Assembly (NCBI GenBank): GCA_965215535.1
Contig: OZ244063.1
Coordinates: 1-64,000 of the forward strand
Source: Bin94 sp965215535
Lineage (GTDB): Bacteria > Gemmatimonadota > Gemmatimonadetes > Longimicrobiales > Gaopeijiaceae
Length of the DNA: 64,000 bases
Reading direction: 5' to 3'
The first letter of the stretch is position 1. Each line of letters opens with the position of its first letter. The notes beneath the pieces are model-generated. The model did not search any database and was not told the DNA's origin. It saw nothing but the letters and a program-made list of their open reading frames with translations. The position numbers and the translations under genes are program-made. Below are positions 44,655 through 52,370 of the stretch, piece after piece.

Positions 44655-46492
44655 AGCGTAGCCTTCTCCTTCTTCCGGCGCTGATCTGGCTCGGCAGCGG
44701 CTGTGACGACCTTTCCCTTCAACCGACAAACGAGCCGGTCGCGCTGGAAATTCTCCCCGCCGACACCATGTTGAGGGTCGGCGAGACAGTGCAGTTCCAG
44801 GTGCGCGCCCTCGATGCCTCCGGTGATCCTGTCGAGCCCCTGCCCCACTGGGTCCATCCTCGCTGGGAGAGCGAGAGCCCAACCATGCTTGAACTGGATC
44901 AGGATGGAAGTGCCCGCGCCCTGGCCTTCGCCGAAACCGGTCTTTCGGTCGAGCTGTCGGGGCTTCGCGCCCGCACCACGGTGCGCATCAATCCCGGTCG
45001 GCTCCGTCTTCTGGCACCCGCCTGGTATATCACCCAGGGAATTCAGAACCGGAATCACGGGGTGCCCCTGATCGCAGGCCGCGACGCTCTTCTTCGCGTC
45101 TTCCTCATCGGCGATCGCCCCAGCTTCTACCAGCCGCGGGTCGAGGCGCTCTTCTATCGCGGCGACGCCCTCATCCACAACGAGCTCATGGAGCCTCTCT
45201 TCCGTCACCTGCCCACCGAGGTGGACGAGGGCGAGCTCACCCTGTCCTTTAACGCGCATCTGCCCGGCGACCTCATCGAGCCCGGAATTACCTTCGAGAT
45301 CGCTCTGGACCGCGACCGCACCATTCCGCACCAGCCCGGCAGCACCCTGCGGCTTCCCTCGTCGGGGCGCTTTCCGATGAAGCCGGTGTCGGTGCCGCGC
45401 TTCGACCTAGTGCTGGTGCCGATCGTGCAGGCGTCGAATCCGAATGACAATGTCCACGGCCGGGTCGCCGAGCTGACGTCTGCGGGCGAGCGATTGAACA
45501 TGGTGCGTTCGCTGCTGCCGATCCATGAAATGTCGGTGCGGGTTCACGAGGGATACGTCACCAGCGCCAACCTTGCGACCGGCGCCGGCTGGGGCGAACT
45601 CCTGGGCGAACTGGTCTATCTGCGCATTCGCGAGGGCGAACGCGGCTATTACTACGGCGCACTCGATCTTCAGGAGAGCGCCATCTGGAATGGTCTGGGC
45701 CAGATCGGCTATCCGGCAAGCGTCGGTGCCGCCGACCCCATCACCATGACCCACGAGCTGGGTCACAATCTCGGGCTCCTGCATGCTCCCTGCGGGGGGG
45801 CCACCTCGGCCGACCGCAGCTATCCGCACAATGGAGGAGCGATCGGGGCGTGGGGATACGACTTTGCCAATGACCGGGCGGTGAGCGCGGCTCTCTACAA
45901 GGACATCATGGGATATTGCGATCCGCAGTGGATAAGCGACTACCACTTCACCCGGGCGATCGACTTCAGACGCTCCCGGGAGGCGAGCCTGATGGACCGC
46001 GGCGCAGGGAGTGCAGATCCCGACGCTTCTTTGCCGGAAGGCACAACGCCGCGCGAACCCACGCTGCTGCTCTGGGGACGGGTGGGACCGGATGGGCTGA
46101 CGCTGGATCCGGCATTCCAGGTTGATCTTCCCCCGACGCTGCCCACCGACGCCGGCCCCTACCGCCTGATGGGAAGAGGTCCGGCGGGCGAGCTGCACTT
46201 TGATCTGCGCTTCGCGATGCGGCCGCTGGAGTATGGCGGCGGCCACTTTGTCTTTGCGGTCCCCTTCGACCCCCTGCGCGACGGCGAGCTGGCCGAAGTT
46301 GTGCTGACGGGACCGGGCGATTCGGCGACCCTCGATGCCCGGAGCGCAGAGCCCATGGCGTTAATTACCGACCGGCGCGACGGCCGCCTGCGGGCGGTGC
46401 TGCGTGACTGGAATGGAGATTGGCCGCGCGAACTGACGCTGGATCCGGCCAATGCAGAGATTGTGGTGAGCGAGGGGTTGCCGTTGCGGTAG
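44651..46492 (+). CDS. M66-like zinc metallopeptidase lipoprotein, copy 2 (CTG start)
   Basis: The 613-aa product has a lipoprotein signal (LIWLGSGC), an Ig-like region (ILPADTMLRVGETVQFQVRALD), and the zinc site MTHELGHNLGLLHAPCGG, a full HExxHxxGxxH, then KDIMGYC as Met-turn. No ATG, GTG or TTG stands near the signal; a CTG at 44651 follows GAGGAGG (44638-44644) by 6 bases and overlaps the upstream stop as CTGA, so CTG is the likely initiator. Paralogue of the 42178 gene; last gene of the run. 65 bases downstream hold no gene. Confidence 0.85.
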   Translation: MKRSLLLLPALIWLGSGCDDLSLQPTNEPVALEILPADTMLRVGETVQFQVRALDASGDPVEPLPHWVHPRWESESPTMLELDQDGSARALAFAETGLSVELSGLRARTTVRINPGRLRLLAPAWYITQGIQNRNHGVPLIAGRDALLRVFLIGDRPSFYQPRVEALFYRGDALIHNELMEPLFRHLPTEVDEGELTLSFNAHLPGDLIEPGITFEIALDRDRTIPHQPGSTLRLPSSGRFPMKPVSVPRFDLVLVPIVQASNPNDNVHGRVAELTSAGERLNMVRSLLPIHEMSVRVHEGYVTSANLATGAGWGELLGELVYLRIREGERGYYYGALDLQESAIWNGLGQIGYPASVGAADPITMTHELGHNLGLLHAPCGGATSADRSYPHNGGAIGAWGYDFANDRAVSAALYKDIMGYCDPQWISDYHFTRAIDFRRSREASLMDRGAGSADPDASLPEGTTPREPTLLLWGRVGPDGLTLDPAFQVDLPPTLPTDAGPYRLMGRGPAGELHFDLRFAMRPLEYGGGHFVFAVPFDPLRDGELAEVVLTGPGDSATLDARSAEPMALITDRRDGRLRAVLRDWNGDWPRELTLDPANAEIVVSEGLPLR

Positions 46493-46557
46493 GGTGGGCC
46501 CCTATCGTGCGCAAGCGTGATCATGCAAAGGCCGAATTTATCAATTTTGTTCGGTAT

Positions 46558-48183
46558 TTATTCGGTTTCGTTATCGGGGCGTTCGTGGTTTCCGCCAGGA
46601 GCGCGGCCTTCCACTTCGTCAATGATGGGGATTGCGATGCGGGCGAATTCAATCATGCGGTCAATGTAGTACCGGGTGATTTTGTCGCTCTTGCCGGCAA
46701 TCTCATCGGGGAATTCGGGAATCAGGTCGTTCCAGTTGGAGTGCTGCGGGACTGATTCAATGTGTGGACAGTGCCCCTTGTCCGAACATGCGAGGCCCTT
46801 GTCGCTGAGCTTTCCTTCGATTGTCTGACGATCCTTCTGTTCGCCTTCGGTCATGCTCACTTGGGACTTCGGACTCCTGATGCCCCAGATCCAACTCTGC
46901 AGAGCCCCGCCGGATTCCAGCGTGATCGCAGTTCGGTCGCGTGCCCCGGCTACGCCTTCGTATTTCTTCCACCCCGGTCGGCATACGTAAAGCCAACTCG
47001 TCCAGGCCTTGTCGCCGCCATACTGGCACCTGACGAGCAAATCGTCGGCGATGTCTGGCATCTCCTTCCGCAACGCTTTGGCCAATCGGTCTCGCAGATG
47101 CTCCAGAAACCGCCTGGCGATATCGTGCCTGACCCCCTCCCAGGCGCGCGCCACTGCATAGGCGGCCTCCAGGTGCTCGGGGTTTTCGTCAAGGTAGCGG
47201 TGGATGTGGCGAACATCGGTGTCGGTCATGGTGGATGCTCCGAAGTGTTGTTGGCAGAAAAGTTGTGCTTCGCGCAAAAACCAGCGGATACGCTCGGGGT
47301 CGCTTCGCGTGCAGCAGATTCCGAACCACTCCGCCAGCGAGATCCGCGCGTCCGCTGCGTGCGATTCGTCTCCATTCAGCAGGCGGACGATCGGATCGTC
47401 GGCCACCCAGGGCAGAACGATGAAATGATCCTTCCACAATGTGCGTTCAGCTTCGGTCAGGCTGTGTTCGGCCGGAAATCGATGGCGTGCTGGCAGATAG
47501 ACCAAGGCGAAGCGTGTGCAGTAATGCTTGTGAAGGAACTTCATGTAGGCGCTGCACTGATTCGGCTGATCTTCGGCATAGGGCTTGTTCTCGAAGGCGA
47601 GGCAGAAGACGTTGCCATCCGGTGTCGGAACGTCCACCGTAATGTCAATGAAGCGGCCGTCGGCGCCGCGCTCGGTCATCACCCGAACCCGGCCACCAGA
47701 GCGCTGACGATCTAGAGTGTGCAGCTCGGCGAAGTGTTGCTTCCACTCCAACGCCGCAGCGCTGTCGAGTGGGGCGCCTGTCGGGTGTGGGCTCCGTGGG
47801 GCGATCCCCAGCAACTCCAGGATGGCCTCCAGAAAGGTTGTGCCCTGACCATGGGCCTCCTCGGGGTCGAGCAGATCGGCGATGACGCGCGAAAGTCCGG
47901 TTTCGTTCTGGTGCAAATAGCGAAAGGCATTGAAGCGGCGTGCAAGGTGGCGATCCAGCTCGCGCTCAAGGGTTCGAGCCGTTCTCAGTTGGGGGGTCAG
48001 CTCCTGCAACAGCCGCCGCCAGGCACGGTGACGCCGCTCCCGGGTGCGCGCCACATCGTTCAGGAACTCCTCGACAAGCGTGTTCAGCGCTTCTCGCGCT
48101 TCGATCACGCTGTCCGGCACATCCCGCTGATCCGCCGTCAATTCCGTTCCGTCATTCCCGCAGCGAGGCCTCCATTCGACCAT
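46558..48183 (-). CDS. PD-(D/E)XK nuclease family protein
   Basis: The 541-aa product contains FIDITVDVPTPDG followed by CLAFENKPYAEDQPNQ, the D...ExK core with the N-x-Q tail of PDDEXK_4-type nucleases; the rest is helical and charged with a C-terminal part that may bind DNA. I start at 48183; AGGCAGGGG lies a few bases upstream. It begins 18 bases past the 3' end of tRNA-Pro on the same strand, so tRNA and nuclease may be cotranscribed. Codon use is less GC-biased than in neighbours. A defence role is likely but unproven. Confidence 0.8.
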   Translation of the reverse strand: MVEWRPRCGNDGTELTADQRDVPDSVIEAREALNTLVEEFLNDVARTRERRHRAWRRLLQELTPQLRTARTLERELDRHLARRFNAFRYLHQNETGLSRVIADLLDPEEAHGQGTTFLEAILELLGIAPRSPHPTGAPLDSAAALEWKQHFAELHTLDRQRSGGRVRVMTERGADGRFIDITVDVPTPDGNVFCLAFENKPYAEDQPNQCSAYMKFLHKHYCTRFALVYLPARHRFPAEHSLTEAERTLWKDHFIVLPWVADDPIVRLLNGDESHAADARISLAEWFGICCTRSDPERIRWFLREAQLFCQQHFGASTMTDTDVRHIHRYLDENPEHLEAAYAVARAWEGVRHDIARRFLEHLRDRLAKALRKEMPDIADDLLVRCQYGGDKAWTSWLYVCRPGWKKYEGVAGARDRTAITLESGGALQSWIWGIRSPKSQVSMTEGEQKDRQTIEGKLSDKGLACSDKGHCPHIESVPQHSNWNDLIPEFPDEIAGKSDKITRYYIDRMIEFARIAIPIIDEVEGRAPGGNHERPDNETE

Positions 48184-48201
48184 GACCCCTGCCTCACCAA
48201 G

Positions 48202-48275
48202 TCGGGACGGCCGGATTCGAACCGGCGACCCCCTGAACCCCATTCAGGTGCGCTACCGGACTGCGCCACGTCCCG
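48202..48275 (-). tRNA. tRNA-Pro (anticodon GGG)
   Basis: On the minus strand the sequence folds as a cloverleaf: acceptor CGGGACG pairs with CGTCCCG, D-arm GCGC/GCGC, anticodon stem CCTGA/TCAGG with loop ATGGGGT giving anticodon GGG, and T-arm GCCGG/CCGGC with TTCGAAT. The discriminator is A; CCA is not encoded. Confidence 0.93.
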
Positions 48276-48400
48276 AAGACTTGTTTGCAGCCCCCGGATA
48301 CAAGGCGAACGCCATTCCAGAGCGGTGCTCGGCATGATCCACGGGCTTCATCATCAAGATAATGCGCGTACGGCCCGATTTGAAGCGGTGAGTGGGGTAG

Positions 48401-48430
48401 ATGTGCGGGTGGGCAATGTGCGGATGGGCG
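48401..48430 (+). repeat. 15-bp tandem duplication
   Basis: ATGTGCGGGTGGGCA is followed at once by ATGTGCGGATGGGCG (13 of 15 identical) in the 183-base gap between tRNA-Pro and the methyltransferase gene. Confidence 0.55.
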
Positions 48431-48458
48431 ATTTGGGCTGCGCTGACCGACGACCGAT

Positions 48459-49430
48459 TCAGAGCCGTTCCCCCCACACCCTGCGGTTCAACGCCTCTCG
48501 CATGGCGCGGATCGCCTCCGGCCCCACACGGCAGCATCCTCCCACACCCCCCGCCCCCGCAGCCACCCACTCCAGGCAGGCGTCGCCCCAGTCAATTGCG
48601 GGGTCCGCGCTCTGCCACCGCTTCGCCCCGGCATCCCATGCGCCGCCGCCATTGGGGTATGCGAGAATGGCCTTGCCGGTTCCCGCAGCCAGCGCGCGCA
48701 CCAGGGGCGTCACCAGCGCGGCGGGCGTACAGTTGATTCCCACTGCGTCCACCGCCGCCGTGCGTTCGGCCCAGGCGGCCACCTCTCCGATCGGCGTTCC
48801 ATCGCTGATATGCGCTTCGTCGCGGCAGGTGAAGGTGAACCAGGCCGGGGGCGCACTCGGCAGCATGGTCACAAGACCGGCCAGAAGGCGCGCCTCGGCA
48901 AGCGAGGGAATCGTTTCGCAGGCCAGCAGATCGACGCCGGATTCCGCCAGAAGCTGCAGCCGTTCGCGGTGAAAGCGCTCCAGCGCGGCCATCCCGACAG
49001 GGTAGTCGCCGCGATACTCGGAACCATCGGCCAGATAGGCGCCGTAGGGACCGATGCTGGCCGCAATCCGTGGCGGCGCGGAGCCCGGTGGGGGTGGAGT
49101 CTGCCGTACAAGGCGGTCGCGCGCCCGCATGGCGATCCGGACCGCTTCGTGGAGAAGTTCCCGGGTGCGCCCATGCGCAATTCCCCGGGCGGCAAAGCCC
49201 TCGAAGGTGGCCTGGTAGGTGGCAGTGATGATGACATCGGCGCCGGCGCGCAAAAAGGCCAGGTGCGCCGCCTCAATTGCTGCGGGGGTTTCGAGGAGCG
49301 TGCGGGCCGACCAGAGAGAGTCGCCCAGATCGCATCCGGCACGCTCAAGTTCGCTGGCCAGGCCGCCGTCGATCAGCAGAACCTGTCCGGCGCGACGAAT
49401 TCTGTCCTGGTGTTTTGTTGTGTGTTGCAT
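48459..49430 (-). CDS. mmuM: Homocysteine S-methyltransferase family protein
   Basis: The 323-aa TIM-barrel enzyme transfers a methyl group, commonly from S-methylmethionine, to homocysteine. LLIDGGLASELERAG is the N-terminal motif, VDAVGINCTP carries the first zinc Cys and VGGCCRVGP the paired Cys that complete the zinc site. ATG at 49430 is taken; the frame is open to 49541. It is unrelated to the nuclease next to it and may be a housekeeping gene at the island edge. Confidence 0.9.
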   Translation of the reverse strand: MQHTTKHQDRIRRAGQVLLIDGGLASELERAGCDLGDSLWSARTLLETPAAIEAAHLAFLRAGADVIITATYQATFEGFAARGIAHGRTRELLHEAVRIAMRARDRLVRQTPPPPGSAPPRIAASIGPYGAYLADGSEYRGDYPVGMAALERFHRERLQLLAESGVDLLACETIPSLAEARLLAGLVTMLPSAPPAWFTFTCRDEAHISDGTPIGEVAAWAERTAAVDAVGINCTPAALVTPLVRALAAGTGKAILAYPNGGGAWDAGAKRWQSADPAIDWGDACLEWVAAGAGGVGGCCRVGPEAIRAMREALNRRVWGERL

Positions 49431-49454
49431 TGTGCATAGTAATGGTATTGTTGT

Positions 49455-49516
49455 AATACGGTAATCCCTCTGACCCCCCTGGTCTCTGCCCAAGTCCCAG
49501 TGGTGACTACCGTATT
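49455..49516. promoter_or_regulatory. Inverted repeat pair in the gap before mmuM
   Basis: AATACGGTA (49455-49463) and its reverse complement TACCGTATT (49508-49516) are 44 bases apart, upstream of mmuM and in its divergent gap. A nested GTATT/AATAC palindrome overlaps the first arm. This could be an operator pair for looping. Confidence 0.4.
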
Positions 49517-49714
49517 GTACACCCTGTCGCAACAGCGGCACGCCCGCTCTCGTCCGCCCGCACTACTCCCACGCCACCTCTTGCGAACCCCGCAACCTCC
49601 CCCCATGATTCACCTTACGGATGCTCACCATCACCACAGCAGCGGAAGAGCTTCCAGCGAATTCAACTGAGCAGCGAGGCAACCTACACTTCGCCAAGGG
49701 GAGACAAACGACGG

Positions 49715-50344
49715 ATGAATAACAAGTACGAAGACGAATTGCGCGAAAAATACTTGGGCTGCATGAGAGAGATCAAACACCGCACAGCCGTGATCAAGGG
49801 CTTCCTAATGGGCAAATGGCATGCGGGCTATGTGGCGTCCACAGCCGAGTGTGTGGCGCTCCAATTCCGAAAAACGCTAGAATTAATTGCTCTGGCGTCC
49901 TTGGTGGCCAATCGAGAGGAGTATGCGAAGCAGAATGCCAACTTCAGCAAAGCTTGGAATGCGAAGATGATCGTGAAGGAACTCAAGAAAGTAAACTCAC
50001 GATTCTATCCTGAGCCCACCGAGCCGAAGCGCCTGAATCCAGAAGATGCAGCCAACTATGACCTGCAGCCGGTTGCTGACTATTTGACCCTCGACAACTA
50101 CATCACTCTGTTCGACATATGCAACGACATGCTCCATGCGGCCAATCCATACTCGACGAATCAGCCACCATACGAACAGTTCATCAACCAAGCCCCGAAT
50201 TGGCTCCGAAAGACGATGGCGCTGCTGAACCATCATCACATCCATCCTCTGGATACCAATCTGATGTTCATCGTGCAAATGCGCCACTCAGAACAGCCAG
50301 TGTCGCTGACGACTTTCGTCAAAATCGCAGCCGAACAGCCATAG
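49715..50344 (+). CDS. Hypothetical protein, atypical composition
   Basis: The 209-aa product is soluble, helical and charged, with no signal peptide and no motif I recognise; the C-terminal half contains LLNHHHIHPLD. AGGGGAG lies about 11 bases before the ATG. Its codons are clearly less GC-rich (ATT, AAA, GAA, AAT frequent) than in the rest of the window, which suggests horizontal transfer. It stands near the nuclease/tRNA-Pro patch. Confidence 0.6.
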   Translation: MNNKYEDELREKYLGCMREIKHRTAVIKGFLMGKWHAGYVASTAECVALQFRKTLELIALASLVANREEYAKQNANFSKAWNAKMIVKELKKVNSRFYPEPTEPKRLNPEDAANYDLQPVADYLTLDNYITLFDICNDMLHAANPYSTNQPPYEQFINQAPNWLRKTMALLNHHHIHPLDTNLMFIVQMRHSEQPVSLTTFVKIAAEQP

Positions 50345-50467
50345 TAACCGGAAGACGGACGGAGCCGAAGCTGCGGCTCAACCAACACGTTGGACCAGAT
50401 TTACCCGGAGAAGGAGCCCTGTTCCCCGGCTTAGGGGAAAGAGCGCATTGCGGCAGAATCCCCCCTC

Positions 50468-50866
50468 TCAAAACCCGTCCAGCTCGCGCTCGGCGTCGCG
50501 CACAAGAACCAGGATTGCCGCCTGAGGCACGACGAGGTAGTCCTTGTCCTCGAAGCTGATCTCGACGCCGGCCTTGCGGAAGAAGATGGCGAAGTCGCCG
50601 GTGCGAGCCTGGACCGGAAGGTAGCGTGCCTGGCCGCCATCGATCTTCCAGGGTTCGTCGCTGATTTCGGTGGGGGCACCGATGGGGGTTCCGGGGCCGG
50701 TGGCCAGAACGCGCCCGCCCTGCACCGATTGCTTGTCCACCGCCGATGCGGGCAGGTAGAGACCGACCTTGGAGCGTCCCTCGCCGCCCTCGGCCTCGAT
50801 CAGTACGCGGTCGCCGACCACAATCAGACGCTTGCCGCGCATGTCCTGTTCATCGGGATTGGTCAC
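50468..50866 (-). CDS. GroES-like co-chaperonin
   Basis: The 132-aa product matches Cpn10: VVGDRVLIEAEGGEGRSKVGLYLP, VLATGPG and VQARTGDFAIFFRKAGVEISFEDKDYLVVPQAAILVLV have the strand order and the mobile-loop position. It is about 35 residues longer than GroES, with an insert before the final strands, and no groEL is beside it, so it is a divergent copy. GTG start overlaps the stop of the 45-aa gene as GTGA, with GGAG 7 bases upstream. Confidence 0.82.
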   Translation of the reverse strand: MTNPDEQDMRGKRLIVVGDRVLIEAEGGEGRSKVGLYLPASAVDKQSVQGGRVLATGPGTPIGAPTEISDEPWKIDGGQARYLPVQARTGDFAIFFRKAGVEISFEDKDYLVVPQAAILVLVRDAERELDGF

Positions 50867-51000
50867 AATATTTCTCCAGTGGGTGAATGGTCATGGTTGC
50901 CATGTTGTGCATGGATGGCTTGTGGCGCGTTCGCCTTGCGCGTATTCTTTGCCTTGGCAGCGTCGGCGTCATTGCGTCGTTCGTCATTGTATCTCTTCAT
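50863..51000 (-). CDS. 45-aa charged, His-rich small protein
   Basis: AGGAGG lies 6 bases before the ATG at 51000, inside the end of the aminotransferase gene (17-base overlap), and its stop overlaps the GroES-like start as GTGA. The peptide begins MKRYNDERRNDADAAK, has many charged residues and ends in a His-rich tail (HAQHGNHDHS). No hydrophobic segment. The double coupling suggests it is translated. Function unknown. Confidence 0.6.
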   Translation of the reverse strand: MKRYNDERRNDADAAKAKNTRKANAPQAIHAQHGNHDHSPTGEIL

Positions 51001-52177
51001 GGAACGCCTCCTGGAGCGCATTCGCCACCTGCGCGATCTGCGCGGGGGCAAGCTCGGGAAAAATCGGCAGGGCAAGCGCCTCGGCGGCGGCGCGCTCGCT
51101 GACGGGAAGGTCGCCTGCGCGGTAGCCCAGATCGGCAAAGCAGGGCTGAAGGTGAAGGGGGATGGGGTAGTAGATGGCGCTTCCGATGCCCGCCCCGGCA
51201 AGGCGCTGGCGAACCCGGTCGCGAAGATTGGGGCGCTGCTGCGGGTCGTCGGATGCGTGCAGCGATCCCGGGTCCGGATCGGCCACGCGGACGACGAACT
51301 GGTTGAAGACGTGCCGACCGGTCAGGGTGCGAGGCAGGGTCAGGCCGCCGCCGCTCCGGTCTGCAAAATCGCCCAGAAGCTGCCCATACGCGGCCGCATT
51401 GGCGATGCGCGCCTCGGTCCAGCGCTCCAGATGCGGAAACTTGGCGGCAATCACCGCCGCCTGCAGTGTGTCGAGCCGGAAGTTGCCCCCGATGAGGTGG
51501 TGATGGTAGCGCGCGTTTTGGCCATGAACCCGCAGCGAGCGCAGGGTGGCGGCGCGTTCGGGATCCGAGGTGGCGACCAGTCCGCCATCGCCGTAACCGC
51601 CCAGATTCTTGGTCGGAAAGAAGGAAAAGCAGCCGTATTCGCCTGCCGACCCGGCGCGCACCCCATGCGCTTCGGCGCCGATTGCCTGGGCCGCATCCTC
51701 AATGACGATCAGATTGTGTCTGTGCGCGATCTTCAGGATGGGGGGCAGATCGGCCATCTGGCCGAAGAGGTGGACGGGAACGATCGCCCGGGTGCGGTCG
51801 GTGATGCGCGCGGCGAGAGCTGCCGGATCGAGGTTGAAGGTGACCGGATCGATGTCGGCGAAGACGGGTGTGGCCCCGACTCGCGCAATGGCGCCCGCCG
51901 TGGCAAAGAAGGTGAAGGGGGTGGTGATGACCTCGTCGCCGGGTCCGATGCCCTCGGCCAGGAGCGCAACGATCAGCGCATCGGTACCCGAAGACACCCC
52001 GACCGCATCTGCAGAGCCGATCGCGTCGGCCAGCGCCCGCTCGCAGGCTTCCACCTCGGGTCCCAGGATAAAGTTCTGCGACGCGATCACCCGTTCGAGC
52101 GCGGCCTCGATCTCGCGCCGGATGGTTCGGTACTGCCCGGTGAGCTCGAGGAAGGGTACCTTGATGCGGGAATCCAT
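50984..52177 (-). CDS. DegT/DnrJ/EryC1/StrS family aminotransferase
   Basis: The 397-aa PLP enzyme transfers amino groups onto keto-sugars for cell-surface sugars or antibiotics. VPFLELTGQYRTIRREI is the N-terminal motif, GVSSGTDALIVAL the PLP-phosphate site, VIEDAAQAIGAE the Asp that contacts the ring, and FSFFPTKNLGGYGDGG contains the PLP Lys. The start at 52177 gives the family's usual beginning; the open frame upstream to 52897 is not used. No sugar dehydratase or transferase is adjacent, so its substrate is unknown. Confidence 0.93.
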   Translation of the reverse strand: MDSRIKVPFLELTGQYRTIRREIEAALERVIASQNFILGPEVEACERALADAIGSADAVGVSSGTDALIVALLAEGIGPGDEVITTPFTFFATAGAIARVGATPVFADIDPVTFNLDPAALAARITDRTRAIVPVHLFGQMADLPPILKIAHRHNLIVIEDAAQAIGAEAHGVRAGSAGEYGCFSFFPTKNLGGYGDGGLVATSDPERAATLRSLRVHGQNARYHHHLIGGNFRLDTLQAAVIAAKFPHLERWTEARIANAAAYGQLLGDFADRSGGGLTLPRTLTGRHVFNQFVVRVADPDPGSLHASDDPQQRPNLRDRVRQRLAGAGIGSAIYYPIPLHLQPCFADLGYRAGDLPVSERAAAEALALPIFPELAPAQIAQVANALQEAFHEEIQ

Positions 52178-52370
52178 CGGGAGTTTCGGGGGATCGGGTT
52201 CGGGGTGTGCGGGGAAGGGACGGGGTGAGCGGGACGTCGGCCCGGGGATCGCGGCCCCGGGCGATCTGTTCACCTGGCAGCCCGTCGATCTGCAGGGAGA
52301 CGCGACTGATGCATGCTGCGGGGTCACAAGATAGCGGGCTTCGCCTCTGCAACGCGCGCCCTTCCGTCCG

